Made by a program: the position numbers and the translations under genes. Under the pieces are notes generated by a model. It was not told where the DNA came from. It searched no databases and saw only the letters and a program-made list of their open reading frames with translations. A DNA stretch of 64,000 nucleotides from Gemmatimonadales bacterium (GTDB lineage Bacteria > Gemmatimonadota > Gemmatimonadetes > Longimicrobiales > Gaopeijiaceae): the NCBI GenBank assembly GCA_007695225.1, contig REED01000136.1, positions 1 to 64,000 on the forward strand, written 5' to 3'. Each line of letters starts with the position of its first letter. Position 1 is the first letter of the stretch. This document shows positions 16,703 through 24,483 of this stretch, piece after piece.

Positions 16703-16990
16703 ATGACGATGCGGGTGATTGTGATGACCTGGGAGTTACGCATTCCCGGATGCAGATCCCTGAAGGAAAAGCGCATGACGGCTCGCTCCCTCAAAGACCG
16801 CCTCCGGAAGAAGTTCAACGTTTCGGTGGCGGAGACCGCTTTCCAGGATGTACACGACCGTCTCGAGTTGACGGCGGTCTTCGTGGCTACCGATGCTCGC
16901 CTGGCCGATTCCATCGCGTCCAGGTTGGACACACTTGTCGCAGAAAACGGAAGGGCGCTGGTGGTTCGAAGCGTCCGGGAGGAGCGGTAG
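16703..16990 (+). CDS. DUF503 (YlxP-like) protein
   Basis: The 95-residue product carries the DUF503 pattern: a short N-terminal strand, RSLKEKR, RLRKKFNVSVAE, DVHDRLELTAVFVA, then LDTLVAENGRALVV. Proteins of this family (YlxP of Bacillus) lie between infB and rbfA in many bacteria and are linked to translation, with no established biochemical role. The gene is four bases upstream of rbfA. A second ATG two codons in (16709) could be the real start. Confidence 0.88.
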   Translation: MTMRVIVMTWELRIPGCRSLKEKRMTARSLKDRLRKKFNVSVAETAFQDVHDRLELTAVFVATDARLADSIASRLDTLVAENGRALVVRSVREER

Positions 16991-16994
16991 TTCC

Positions 16995-17495
16995 ATGGGA
17001 AGCAAGCGCCGTGCTCGTCTCAACGAGCAATTCAAGCGAGAAATCACCGAGATCCTTCGACGCGAAGTACGGGATCCCCGGGTGGGCTCGCCCACCATCA
17101 CCGGGGTGGAGGTGACTCCGGATCTATGGATGGCTCGGATCTACGTTCGTCCCGGTCCCTTGGCCCAGGCAGAGCCGTCTGGAACAGAGGGGCCCTCCAC
17201 CACCAAGGAACTGCTGGAGGGCCTGGATGCATCGGCCCCCTTCGTCCGCCGCGCGCTGGGGAAGGTCCTTTCCCTTCGACGAATCCCAGAGCTCCGTTTT
17301 CAACTCGATCGGTCCATGGAGCATGCGGCGCGGATCGAAGAGCTGCTGAGGGAGGTCCGGCCGGACCCTGAGGACACCGATGCCGAGCTTCCTGCGGATC
17401 CTTCCGAGGAGCCCGGAGCCCGGGGGGCGGACGGTACTGAGGAGCCCGGAGCCCGGGGGGCGGACGGTACTGAGAGGGAGAAGGGCGAAGCGTGA
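16995..17495 (+). CDS. rbfA: 30S ribosome-binding factor RbfA
   Basis: KH-like factor that binds free 30S particles and helps mature the 5' end of 16S rRNA. The start reads RLNEQFKREITEILRREVRDPRVG, followed by ITGVEVTPDLWMARIYV and RIPELRFQLDRSMEHAARIEELL, all typical. The 166-residue length exceeds the usual 110-130 because of a disordered tail containing a perfect duplication of an 11-residue unit (EEPGARGADGT). The stop overlaps the truB GTG start (GTGA). Confidence 0.93.
   Translation: MGSKRRARLNEQFKREITEILRREVRDPRVGSPTITGVEVTPDLWMARIYVRPGPLAQAEPSGTEGPSTTKELLEGLDASAPFVRRALGKVLSLRRIPELRFQLDRSMEHAARIEELLREVRPDPEDTDAELPADPSEEPGARGADGTEEPGARGADGTEREKGEA
17407..17472 (+). repeat. 33-bp tandem duplication in rbfA tail
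   Basis: Two copies of a 33-bp unit follow one another, each encoding EEPGARGADGT. The unit length is a multiple of three, so the frame is kept. Confidence 0.85.
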
Positions 17496-18604
17496 GCCGC
17501 CGTGGGAAGGGGGCGCCTACCTTCGGTTTCCTCGCAGTGGACAAGCCATCGGGCCCCACCTCCCATGACATCGTCGCCGAAGCCAGGCGCGCATTGAGGA
17601 TTCGGAAAGTGGGCCACACGGGAACCCTCGACCCTTTCGCCACGGGTCTCCTTCTCCTGGCCGCGGGCGCCGCCACGAGGCTCATCGAGTACCTGGGGCC
17701 TCTGGAGAAGGAGTACGTGGCTACGGCCCGCCTGGGCGAGACCACGGACACACTCGATCCCGAGGGTGACTCGGTCTTCGTTTCAGACGGATGGCAGAAG
17801 CTGAACTGGGAGCAGGTAGAGGCGGCCCTGAACTCCTTCGTGGGTCAAATGGATCAGATGCCCCCGGTGTTCTCTGCGAAGAAGATTGGGGGAGAGTCGG
17901 CCCACCGACGAGCCCGACGCGGCGAGGACGTGGAACTCCAGCCATCGCCGGTGTCCATCCATGAGATTGAGCTTCTTTCCCTGTCTCTTCCCGAAGTCAC
18001 CTTCCGCCTACGTTGTTCGACGGGAACCTACGTCCGTTCAATAGCCCGCGATCTTGGGGAGCGGTTGGGAGTAGGGGCCTATCTTTCGGCTCTGAGACGC
18101 ACTGCCATCGGATCCTTCCGGGTGGAGGATGCCCTTGCTCCCACGGACCTTGGCGACCCCGAAAGGGTCGCCTCCGGACTGTTGTCCCCGCGCCAGGCCC
18201 TCCAGCATCTGCCCGGATTGGAAATCGGTGAAACGGAATTCCAACGGCTCGGGCAGGGCCAGTCGCTCGCCCATACTGATGTCGTCTCCGACCTGAACCC
18301 TGCAAACCCTGCAACCAGGGCGCCTGGCCCCCTGGTGGTACACTCCCCGGGTTGGAGTAATCGCGTCGTCATCGCGGAGTGGAAGACATCCGAGGGAGCG
18401 GATCCCTATCCCTCGAAGCGGTCCGCCCAGGAGGATGCCCGGGACGACGGGGCGGGTGCAAGGGAAGAGACACACATAGGCGACGAGATCCACAGACGCG
18501 AGGGTACGGACACACCGGACACACCGGACACACCGGACACGCCGGAACGGGGGGGCGAGGCTTCCGTTGCCCTGCGGCCTCTCAAGGTGGTCGGCGATGA
18601 CTGA
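17492..18604 (+). CDS. truB: tRNA pseudouridine-55 synthase TruB
   Basis: Makes pseudouridine-55 in the T loop of tRNAs. The N-terminus reads GFLAVDKPSGPTSHD and the catalytic Asp47 lies in KVGHTGTLDPFATGLL; YLGPLEKEYVATARLG, MPPVFSAKKIGGE and STGTYVRSIARDLG also match. At 370 residues it is longer than usual. The extra C-terminal segment includes a (DTP)n run from four 9-bp repeats, after the PUA-like region. It starts with GTG overlapping the rbfA stop and overlaps ribF by 8 bases. Confidence 0.94.
   Translation: MSRRGKGAPTFGFLAVDKPSGPTSHDIVAEARRALRIRKVGHTGTLDPFATGLLLLAAGAATRLIEYLGPLEKEYVATARLGETTDTLDPEGDSVFVSDGWQKLNWEQVEAALNSFVGQMDQMPPVFSAKKIGGESAHRRARRGEDVELQPSPVSIHEIELLSLSLPEVTFRLRCSTGTYVRSIARDLGERLGVGAYLSALRRTAIGSFRVEDALAPTDLGDPERVASGLLSPRQALQHLPGLEIGETEFQRLGQGQSLAHTDVVSDLNPANPATRAPGPLVVHSPGWSNRVVIAEWKTSEGADPYPSKRSAQEDARDDGAGAREETHIGDEIHRREGTDTPDTPDTPDTPERGGEASVALRPLKVVGDD
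18508..18543 (+). repeat. 9-bp repeats (ACACCGGAC) in truB 3' end
   Basis: Four consecutive units encode TPDTPDTPDTP; the last carries one base change (ACGCCGGAA). In frame and close to the stop codon. Confidence 0.8.
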
Positions 18605-19700
18605 TGCTGGAGACGACCTCGAGGGAAGCCGGGAGCACGGCTTGGATCCGAGTCGCGAGCAGGGTCGTGACCAAGCTCCTGACCTAGGTCGAGAACGAGA
18701 CCATGGACAAACTTCTTCCCGAGACCCTGGGGAGAGGGGAAGGCGAGTTGCCGCCGAAAGCCATCCGGCGATCCCCTTCGACCCGGCCGGAACGGTGGTT
18801 ACGGTGGGAACGTTCGACGGTGTGCATCGAGGGCATTGGGCTGTTCTCGAGGAGATTGCGAGACGGGCGAAGGCGGCCGGTCGCCGGGCGGTCCTGGCGA
18901 CCTTCCACCCCCATCCTCTGCGAATCGTCCGGCCGGAGATCGCTCCTCGACTCCTTACCACTCCCCTGGAGAAGAAGGAGATCCTTGCCGAGACCGGGCT
19001 GGACTACGCCGTCTTTCTCCGGTTCACACCCGAACTCTCCCGCTACACTCCGCGACGGTTCGTCGAGGAGATCCTGGTGGCCGGACTGAACGTCAAGGAA
19101 CTCGTCATAGGGTACGATCATGGCTTTGGCAGGGGGCGTTCCGGGGACGCCTCGACGCTCACCCAGATCGGGCGTGAACTCGGCTTCGCGGTGGATGTGG
19201 TACCGCCCGTGGACATGGAGGGAACTCCCATATCGTCGACCCGGATCCGGAATGCGATTGCCGAAGGGGAGATGGCCCTGGCCCGGGAGGGACTGGGAAG
19301 ACCGTATGCATTCCGTGGCGTCGTCGTCAGAGGAGACGGAAGGGGGAGCGGGCTTGGATTCCCGACGGCCAACCTACTCATCGCCTCCTCTGAAAAGCTT
19401 CTTCCTCCCTCTGGGATCTACGCCGTCCGGGGCGTCTTGCGTCGCGGAACCTTTCAGGGCGCGCTGCACCTGGGTCCCCGACCCACGTTCCAGGGATCTC
19501 CCCCTTCGGTGGAGCTGCACCTCATGGATTTCGAGGGCGATCTGTACGGAGAGGAGATCCGTGTCGACGTAGTGCAGCGCTTGCGCGATGTGCTCCCGTT
19601 CGTCTCAGTGGAGACCTTGGTCGAGCAGATGGGGAAGGATGTGGGCCAGGCCCGGCAGGTTCTCCTTCGTGATGAGGGCTCGTCGGATAGGCTGAGCTAA
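18597..19700 (+). CDS. ribF: bifunctional riboflavin kinase/FAD synthetase
   Basis: Converts riboflavin to FMN and FMN to FAD. The FAD-synthetase half has TVGTFDGVHRGHWAVL (HxGH nucleotidylyl-transferase motif) and ISSTRIRNAI. The flavokinase half has YAFRGVVVRGDGRGSGLGFPTANL, GIYAVRG and VELHLMDFEGDLYGEEIRV. From the ATG at 18597 the first roughly 60 residues are a charged, non-conserved extension with repeated RE-x-G-x-D units, so the functional protein could start later. The gene overlaps truB by 8 bases and is followed by an insertion element instead of rpsO. Confidence 0.93.
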   Translation: MTDAGDDLEGSREHGLDPSREQGRDQAPDLGRERDHGQTSSRDPGERGRRVAAESHPAIPFDPAGTVVTVGTFDGVHRGHWAVLEEIARRAKAAGRRAVLATFHPHPLRIVRPEIAPRLLTTPLEKKEILAETGLDYAVFLRFTPELSRYTPRRFVEEILVAGLNVKELVIGYDHGFGRGRSGDASTLTQIGRELGFAVDVVPPVDMEGTPISSTRIRNAIAEGEMALAREGLGRPYAFRGVVVRGDGRGSGLGFPTANLLIASSEKLLPPSGIYAVRGVLRRGTFQGALHLGPRPTFQGSPPSVELHLMDFEGDLYGEEIRVDVVQRLRDVLPFVSVETLVEQMGKDVGQARQVLLRDEGSSDRLS

Positions 19701-19782
19701 AAGGGGTGAAGAGAAGGAAGGGTAAGGAAGGAAAAATACAGCCCCCTCCCCCGAACACCTGAGCTCTCTTGGGGCTTTTGAT

Positions 19783-19805
19783 GTTCTGTCAGCGGAGGCT
19801 GTTGG
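19783..19805. repeat. left terminal inverted repeat of the IS
   Basis: Reads GTTCTGTCAGC, then GGAGG, then CTGTTGG. It matches the reverse complement of 21447-21469 at 21 of 23 bases. Confidence 0.75.
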
Positions 19806-20015
19806 TCCCGGATTCGTTCAGACTCCAGGGGCACCAGGGCGTCGTGTGATTTCAGCATCGATACCGATGCTCGTCCCGCTCAACGCCCGACAGTTCAAGA
19901 CATGCCCCCGTCGCCGCGGACCCTCAGAGCCCTTCTCCCGGATCCCCTCCCCTCCCATCACGTCCCTCTCTGGCAGGGTTCCCTGCGGTGCCTAAGGGCG
20001 TTGGGATCGTTGAGG

Positions 20016-20072
20016 GGTATCGAGAGCCTCAGGGGTGTTGGAGGTGTCGAACCCCTTGAGGGTCTCGATACC
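20016..20072. other. long imperfect hairpin inside the IS
   Basis: GGTATCGAGA at 20016-20025 pairs with TCTCGATACC at 20063-20072. Inside it, CCTCAGGGGT pairs with ACCCCTTGAGG with one bulge; the loop is 20037-20050. It lies about 80 bases beyond the transposase stop and could be a terminator-like or transposition-related structure. Confidence 0.6.
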
Positions 20073-20151
20073 GTGGGGGTCGTCGAACATCCGCCACCCC
20101 TGGTTAGGTCCGGATCCATGCTGGACATGGGGACCGCGGGGAGGGGAAGGG

Positions 20152-21186
20152 CTAGATGGCGGAGCGGGCCAGAGACTCGGGGCGGAGGACTTCTTCCGCG
20201 AACGAGGTCGATCGTTCAAGGGCGCGGTACCAGTGGAGGTAGTGGGCGAGATAGCGGGAGGCGACTCCCCGAAAGCGGGTCAGCCACTTCAGGAACCGGC
20301 TCCAAAACGAACGCATACCATGGGCCCACTTTGCGGGGACCCTGCCGACTGAGAAGGCAGAGCGCCGGACTCGCGTCCAGCGGAGTCCCTTTGTCGTTGG
20401 CCCCCCGAGAACGACGGATGCCTGCTTAAGGCGACAGATCTCTTGGCGCTCCGCTAAGAAACGGGTTCGAGGGTGCACGAAGGGAGCCAAGGCCGAAGCC
20501 AGTTCCGGAGGGGAGAGTTGAGTCCGGGGGCACCCGGACGAAACGACGGCGATGGGAGAACTGACGTGGGGTAGAGGAGGACGAGGACTCTGGGGTGACT
20601 TATCCGTCCCAGTGGTCCGTCTGGCTCCGCCGCCTCGATGGCCAACTGCTGGCGCGGCTAGATCCAGGAGAATGACGGCAATCCTCTGATGACGGTGGCG
20701 CTGTCCATGCGGGATGCCGTGGGACCTGGCAGGTCTGGCGGGTGCCTCCCCAGATCGTTGTCCCTTCCGAGAATGGGGTACCCGGAGTTCAAGGAAGGCC
20801 GATACAGGCCCGGAATCTCCGGGTGTGGGCCGGGTCTGTGACTCCAGGTCCCGGGTTTTCAACAGACCCAGGATCGCATGTCTCCAGCGGAAGACGGTTT
20901 CGCGATGGACTCCGATCCTATGGGCCGTTTCCCGCAGGGGTCGGGCCTGATGAAACTCGTGGATGAAGGCCATCCAAGCGTCCGGTCGCTTCGAGCCGGC
21001 CAGCAGCGTCCCGGTTAGATCCGAGAAGGTCCGGTCACATGGAACGCAACGGTAGCGCTGTCGTCCGGAGAACGTGCCCCATCGCTGGATCCTCTTCCTC
21101 GCCCTGCAGTGAGGACATGCGCGGGGTGTCCGAGCAAAGCGGATTGCGCGAACCCGGGCGAAGAGATGTGTATTGTCCACGTCCAT
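20152..21186 (-). CDS. IS1595-like transposase, probably inactive
   Basis: The 344-residue product begins MDVDNTHLFARVRAIRFA. It has a zinc ribbon (CPHC and CVPC knuckles flanking RWGTFSGRQRYR), then RTFSDLTGTLLAGSKRPDAW and HRIGVHRETVFRWRHAILGLL, the N-terminal layout of IS1595-family transposases. The C-terminus (FLKWLTRFRGVASRYLAHYLHWYRALE) also matches. In between, the usual EADE(T/F) catalytic box before the KGQR motif is not recognisable: the sequence before RKGQR reads VSAFLELRVPHS. The central acidic residues are also unclear. I therefore think the reading frame is kept but the enzyme is degenerate or highly divergent. The ATG at 21186 gives the family length; the frame remains open upstream to 21687 through IS and rpsO-leader sequence. 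Confidence 0.65.
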   Translation of the reverse strand: MDVDNTHLFARVRAIRFARTPRACPHCRARKRIQRWGTFSGRQRYRCVPCDRTFSDLTGTLLAGSKRPDAWMAFIHEFHQARPLRETAHRIGVHRETVFRWRHAILGLLKTRDLESQTRPTPGDSGPVSAFLELRVPHSRKGQRSGEAPARPARSHGIPHGQRHRHQRIAVILLDLAAPAVGHRGGGARRTTGTDKSPQSPRPPLPHVSSPIAVVSSGCPRTQLSPPELASALAPFVHPRTRFLAERQEICRLKQASVVLGGPTTKGLRWTRVRRSAFSVGRVPAKWAHGMRSFWSRFLKWLTRFRGVASRYLAHYLHWYRALERSTSFAEEVLRPESLARSAI

Positions 21187-21276
21187 AACGGCGACTCTGA
21201 GCTGTGGGTGGTCACGGAGGCACATGGTTCTCCGAGCTGGAGACCATGAGGAGGCCTCGGCCGGATGGGGTATCTT

Positions 21277-21306
21277 GAGGGATTCAGGGGCGAGGGATTC
21301 AGGGGC
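21277..21306. repeat. 15-bp perfect tandem duplication in the IS
   Basis: GAGGGATTCAGGGGC occurs twice in a row. The preceding GGGGTATC also occurs at the hairpin at 20014, suggesting related subterminal sequences. Confidence 0.7.
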
Positions 21307-21446
21307 CGCGTCATGGGGGATCCTTTGAGTCCGCCGTTGGAGGGGCAGGCATGTGATGAGTTGCGGGTGCAGGATGGGCAGAGCGTGCGAGTCGAGGTGG
21401 GATATAAACGCAGCTGCGCCGGGGCTGGGGCATGGCGGATTGGGTC

Positions 21447-21469
21447 CCAACAGGCTCTGCTGACAGAAC
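21447..21469. repeat. right terminal inverted repeat of the IS
   Basis: The reverse complement reads GTTCTGTCAGC, then AGAGC, then CTGTTGG, pairing with the left end at 19783-19805 with two mismatches. Confidence 0.75.
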
Positions 21470-21652
21470 GACAGAGCCGCCAGATCATCCGGTCGCAGGA
21501 AGGCGCTTTCAGTGGACGAACAAACTCCCCAAAGGGGTTGTTTCCTTCCTTGGGTCCCTATAGCTTCTAAGGCTAGATCTTCAGTGGGACGAAACACAGA
21601 CCGTGTAGGCTTCCCCTGCAGCGCAGACTCTTGCGGAGGCAACGGTGGTTCA

Positions 21653-21922
21653 ATGGCCATCCTGAAGGATGCGAAACAAGACATCATCCAGAAGTACCAG
21701 CTTCATGACAGCGACCGGGGGAGTGCTCCCGTCCAGGTCGCGGTCCTGACGCACCGGATCAACGATCTTCGGTCACACTTCGAGAAGCACAAGGGCGATC
21801 ATCACAGTCGTCGAGGGCTGCTCAAGATGGTGGGGCGCAGGAGGAGACTCCTGGAGTATCTGAAGACGACGGATCTGAAGCAGTACAGGTCGCTCATCGA
21901 GGCCCTGGGACTGCGGAAGTAA
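21653..21922 (+). CDS. rpsO: 30S ribosomal protein S15
   Basis: The 89-residue product begins [16 protein letters not shown] and contains [35 protein letters not shown], the characteristic S15 sequence that binds 16S rRNA helices 20-22. It ends with [12 protein letters not shown]. The ATG at 21653 fits the family N-terminus and follows a GCGGAGGCAACGG stretch. A strong hairpin follows the stop. S15 often represses its own mRNA through its leader; the leader here (21470-21652) contains AACTCCCC/GGGG-type pairing near 21525-21540, but I cannot assign an S15 site. Confidence 0.97.
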   Translation: MAILKDAKQDIIQKYQLHDSDRGSAPVQVAVLTHRINDLRSHFEKHKGDHHSRRGLLKMVGRRRRLLEYLKTTDLKQYRSLIEALGLRK

Positions 21923-21929
21923 TCCCACC

Positions 21930-21969
21930 GACACGGCGGCCCGAAAGGCCGCCGTGTCTCGTTTGTGTT
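21930..21969 (+). terminator. rho-independent terminator after rpsO
   Basis: GACACGGCGGCC pairs perfectly with GGCCGCCGTGTC over 12 bp around a CGAAA loop and is followed by the T-rich TCGTTTGTGTT. Eight bases after the rpsO stop. Confidence 0.85.
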
Positions 21970-22043
21970 CCTGGAACGGCGACGGTCGGCCGGAATCTGT
22001 GCAGCTGGACCGACGGCGGCCCCGATGGGTTCCCCGGCGGGAC

Positions 22044-22058
22044 GGCGGTCGAACCGCC
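22044..22058 (+). promoter_or_regulatory. small hairpin in the pnp leader
   Basis: GGCGGT pairs with ACCGCC round a CGA loop, about 90 bases before the pnp start. PNPase leaders are often processed at hairpins; no direct evidence for this one. Confidence 0.35.
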
Positions 22059-22148
22059 TCCGGATCCACGGGACACAAGCACTTTTCATGCGCGGCAGGG
22101 TGAATCGCTCTCCCTCCCGTGCTGCACGTCTCAGCGGTGAAGGAACAA

Positions 22149-24287
22149 ATGATGCAGAGAATCGAACGCGAGTTTGCCGGGCGCACCCTGACTCTAGAGA
22201 CGGGGCGACTGGCGAAGCTGGCCCAGGGATCCTGTCTGGTTCAGTTCGGGGAAACGGTGGTGCTGTGCACCGCCACGGTGCGAGACCGCCCCACCCACCT
22301 CCCCTTCTTCCCCCTTACGGTGGAATACCGGGAGAAGTCCTACGCCGCCGGGAAGATCCCCGGTGGATTCTTCAAGCGGGAAGGCCGTCCCGGCGAGAAG
22401 GAGATTCTTTCGGCGCGACAGATCGACCGCCCTCTGCGGCCGCTCTTCCCCGAAGGTTTCATGCACGAGACGCAGATCTTCTGCAGCATCCTCTCCGCGG
22501 ACCAGGAGAATGATGCAGACGTACTGGCGCTCATCGGTGCTTCTGTCGCCCTGAACATCTCGAAGGTCCCCTTCGACACGGCGGTGGCGGCGGTGCGGAT
22601 GGGCCGGATCCGGGGAACCTGGATCCTCAACCCCACCTTCCAGCAGCTCGAATACTCTGACGTCGACATCGTCGTGGCGGGCTCCCGCGACGCCATCACC
22701 ATGGTGGAAGGTGGAGCTGTAGAGGTGCCCGAGGCGGAGATCGTGGAGGGCCTCGAGATGGCCCACGAGGGAATCCGGCAGCTCATCGACATCCAGGAGG
22801 AGCTCATCGAGGGGCTCCGGCAGCCAACCATGGAGTGGGTGCCCCAGCTTCCGGATTCGACGCTGCGGACCCGGGTGGAGCGGATGGCGCGCTCCCGGGT
22901 GGCCGAGGCCATGACCATCTCTGACAAGGCGCAGAGGAACACGGCCCTGGGGACAGTCCGCGAGGACGTGACTTCGCAGCTCAAGGAAGAGCTTTCCGCC
23001 GAGGAGTGGGATGCCGCCCAGGACCAGATCGGCGATATCCTTCGGGGGATTGAAAAGGAGGCCATGCGCTCGCAGATCCTCAATGAGGGGACCCGCGCCG
23101 ATGGCCGGGACCTGGACACCGTCCGAGACATTTCCTGCGAGGTGGGCGTACTTCCCCGGACTCACGGCTCCGCTCTCTTCACGCGGGGACAGACCCAGGC
23201 GCTGGCTGTGGCCACGCTGGGGACCTCCCGGGACGAGCAGCGCATCGACTCCATCGATGTAGCGGAGGAAGTCACCAAATCCTTCATGCTCCACTACAAT
23301 TTCCCGCCGTTCTGCACCGGAGAGGCGAAGCCCATCCGGGGCACGTCCCGTCGGGAGATCGGACACGGAGCCCTGGCGGAGCGGGCCATTCAGCCGCTCC
23401 TTCCGGCCTACGAGGACTTCCCCTACACGATCCGGGTCGTTTCCGACATCCTGGAATCCAACGGATCGTCGTCCATGGCCACCGTCTGCGGGACCTCCAT
23501 GGCCCTCATGGCCGCGGGTGTGCCCATTACGGCACCCTGCGCCGGGATTGCCATGGGGCTCATCAAGGAAGGCGACAAGGTGGCGGTTCTCACCGACATC
23601 CTCGGGATGGAGGATGCGCTGGGAGACATGGATTTCAAGGTGGCCGGCACCCGGAAGGGGATCACGTCCATCCAGATGGACATGAAGGTGGAAGGGCTGA
23701 ACCGGGACCTTCTGCAGGAGGCGCTTGAGCGGGCACATCGGGCGCGGATCCACATCCTGGACATCATGGACGGGACCATCGAAAGCCCCAGGGAGGAACT
23801 CTCGCCCTGGGCACCCCGGATCACCACCATGCAGGTCAACCCCTCCAAGCTCGGTGAGATCATCGGGCCGAAGGGGAAGACGATCCGCGCCATCCAGGAT
23901 GAGACCGGCGCCACCATCGAGGTGGATGACTCCGGGCTGGTTAAGATTGCCTCCGTCTCCGGTGAGGGCGCAGCCCGCGCTCGGGAGATGATCGAGGCCA
24001 TCACCCAGGAGCCGGAGGTGGGTCGGGTTTACGAGGGTCCGGTGAAGAATACCACCACCTTCGGAGCCTTCATCGAGATCCTCCCCGGTACCGAGGGTCT
24101 CTGCCATATCTCGGAGCTTGCCGAGGGTCGGGTCGATAACACCGAGGATGTCCTCAAGCGTGGTGACATCACGCGGGTGAAGCTCCTGGCCATTGATGAA
24201 CGTGGCCGGCTCAAGCTCTCCCGCCGGGCTGCGCTGGAGGAAGAAGGGGCAAAGGTGGAAGAGGTGGAGGCCGCGAGCCGCGGATGA
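22149..24287 (+). CDS. pnp: polyribonucleotide nucleotidyltransferase (PNPase)
   Basis: Phosphorolytic 3'-5' exoribonuclease of mRNA decay. The 712-residue protein has two RNase PH domains: the first contains [13 protein letters not shown] and [14 protein letters not shown]; the second contains [15 protein letters not shown] and [20 protein letters not shown]. An alpha-helical linker joins them. A KH domain ([20 protein letters not shown]) and an S1 domain ([20 protein letters not shown]) follow. The start at 22149 ([11 protein letters not shown]) has AAGGA at the right distance. The gene follows rpsO, as in most bacteria, and is followed by a strong hairpin. Confidence 0.97.
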   Translation: MMQRIEREFAGRTLTLETGRLAKLAQGSCLVQFGETVVLCTATVRDRPTHLPFFPLTVEYREKSYAAGKIPGGFFKREGRPGEKEILSARQIDRPLRPLFPEGFMHETQIFCSILSADQENDADVLALIGASVALNISKVPFDTAVAAVRMGRIRGTWILNPTFQQLEYSDVDIVVAGSRDAITMVEGGAVEVPEAEIVEGLEMAHEGIRQLIDIQEELIEGLRQPTMEWVPQLPDSTLRTRVERMARSRVAEAMTISDKAQRNTALGTVREDVTSQLKEELSAEEWDAAQDQIGDILRGIEKEAMRSQILNEGTRADGRDLDTVRDISCEVGVLPRTHGSALFTRGQTQALAVATLGTSRDEQRIDSIDVAEEVTKSFMLHYNFPPFCTGEAKPIRGTSRREIGHGALAERAIQPLLPAYEDFPYTIRVVSDILESNGSSSMATVCGTSMALMAAGVPITAPCAGIAMGLIKEGDKVAVLTDILGMEDALGDMDFKVAGTRKGITSIQMDMKVEGLNRDLLQEALERAHRARIHILDIMDGTIESPREELSPWAPRITTMQVNPSKLGEIIGPKGKTIRAIQDETGATIEVDDSGLVKIASVSGEGAARAREMIEAITQEPEVGRVYEGPVKNTTTFGAFIEILPGTEGLCHISELAEGRVDNTEDVLKRGDITRVKLLAIDERGRLKLSRRAALEEEGAKVEEVEAASRG

Positions 24288-24310
24288 TCCTCAGACGCCA
24301 TCGAAGCGAC

Positions 24311-24349
24311 CGCCGGGGCGGGGGCCATGTGCCTCCCGCCCCGGCGTTT
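24311..24349 (+). terminator. terminator hairpin after pnp
   Basis: CGCCGGGGCGGG at 24311-24322 pairs with CCCGCCCCGGCG at 24335-24346 and is followed by TTTG. The T-run is short, so efficiency is uncertain. Confidence 0.7.
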
Positions 24350-24382
24350 GCCGTTCCCGGTAGGGATGGTGTGCGGTCAGGG

Positions 24383-24457
24383 GATCTACAGTGAAGAGAT
24401 CTACAGTGAAGAGATCTACAGTGAAGGGATCCAGAGTGAAGCGATTCGCAGTGGGAG
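24383..24457 (+). repeat. five 15-bp tandem units before the M16 peptidase gene
   Basis: GATCTACAGTGAAGA occurs twice exactly, once with one change, then in two more degenerate units. The array contains several in-frame GTG codons, which blurs the start of the following gene. Confidence 0.85.
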
Positions 24458-24483
24458 GAGGATTGGCAGGGGAGGCGTCGGCG

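Larger units (their letters stand above)
19783..21469 (-). mobile_element. IS1595-like insertion element between ribF and rpsO
   Basis: Matching ends at 19783-19805 and 21447-21469 form 23-base inverted repeats (starting GTTCTGTCAGC) that agree at 21 positions. They enclose one transposase-like gene on the minus strand. Total length is 1687 bases, with 346 bases between the left repeat and the transposase stop and 260 between the transposase start and the right repeat. The 8-base target duplication typical of the family is not seen at these borders, so the true ends may lie slightly further out or the copy may be old. Confidence 0.72.

Noticed and set aside
16173-16706. Open frame of 177 codons spanning the infB 3' end and the gap
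   Set aside because: It overlaps the well-supported infB end and DUF503 start in another phase and consists of repeat-derived Gly/Asp/His-rich sequence.
19775-19782. Target-site duplication of the IS
   Set aside because: The 8 bases left of the element (CTTTTGAT) and right of it (GACAGAGC) do not match; no other length gives a duplication.
21470-21652. Promoter of rpsO
   Set aside because: TATAGC near 21565 and T-rich sequence upstream are visible, but no -35 element lies at acceptable distance, so no promoter is called.
22194-24107. Minus-strand open frame opposite pnp
   Set aside because: Pure shadow of the strongly conserved PNPase.
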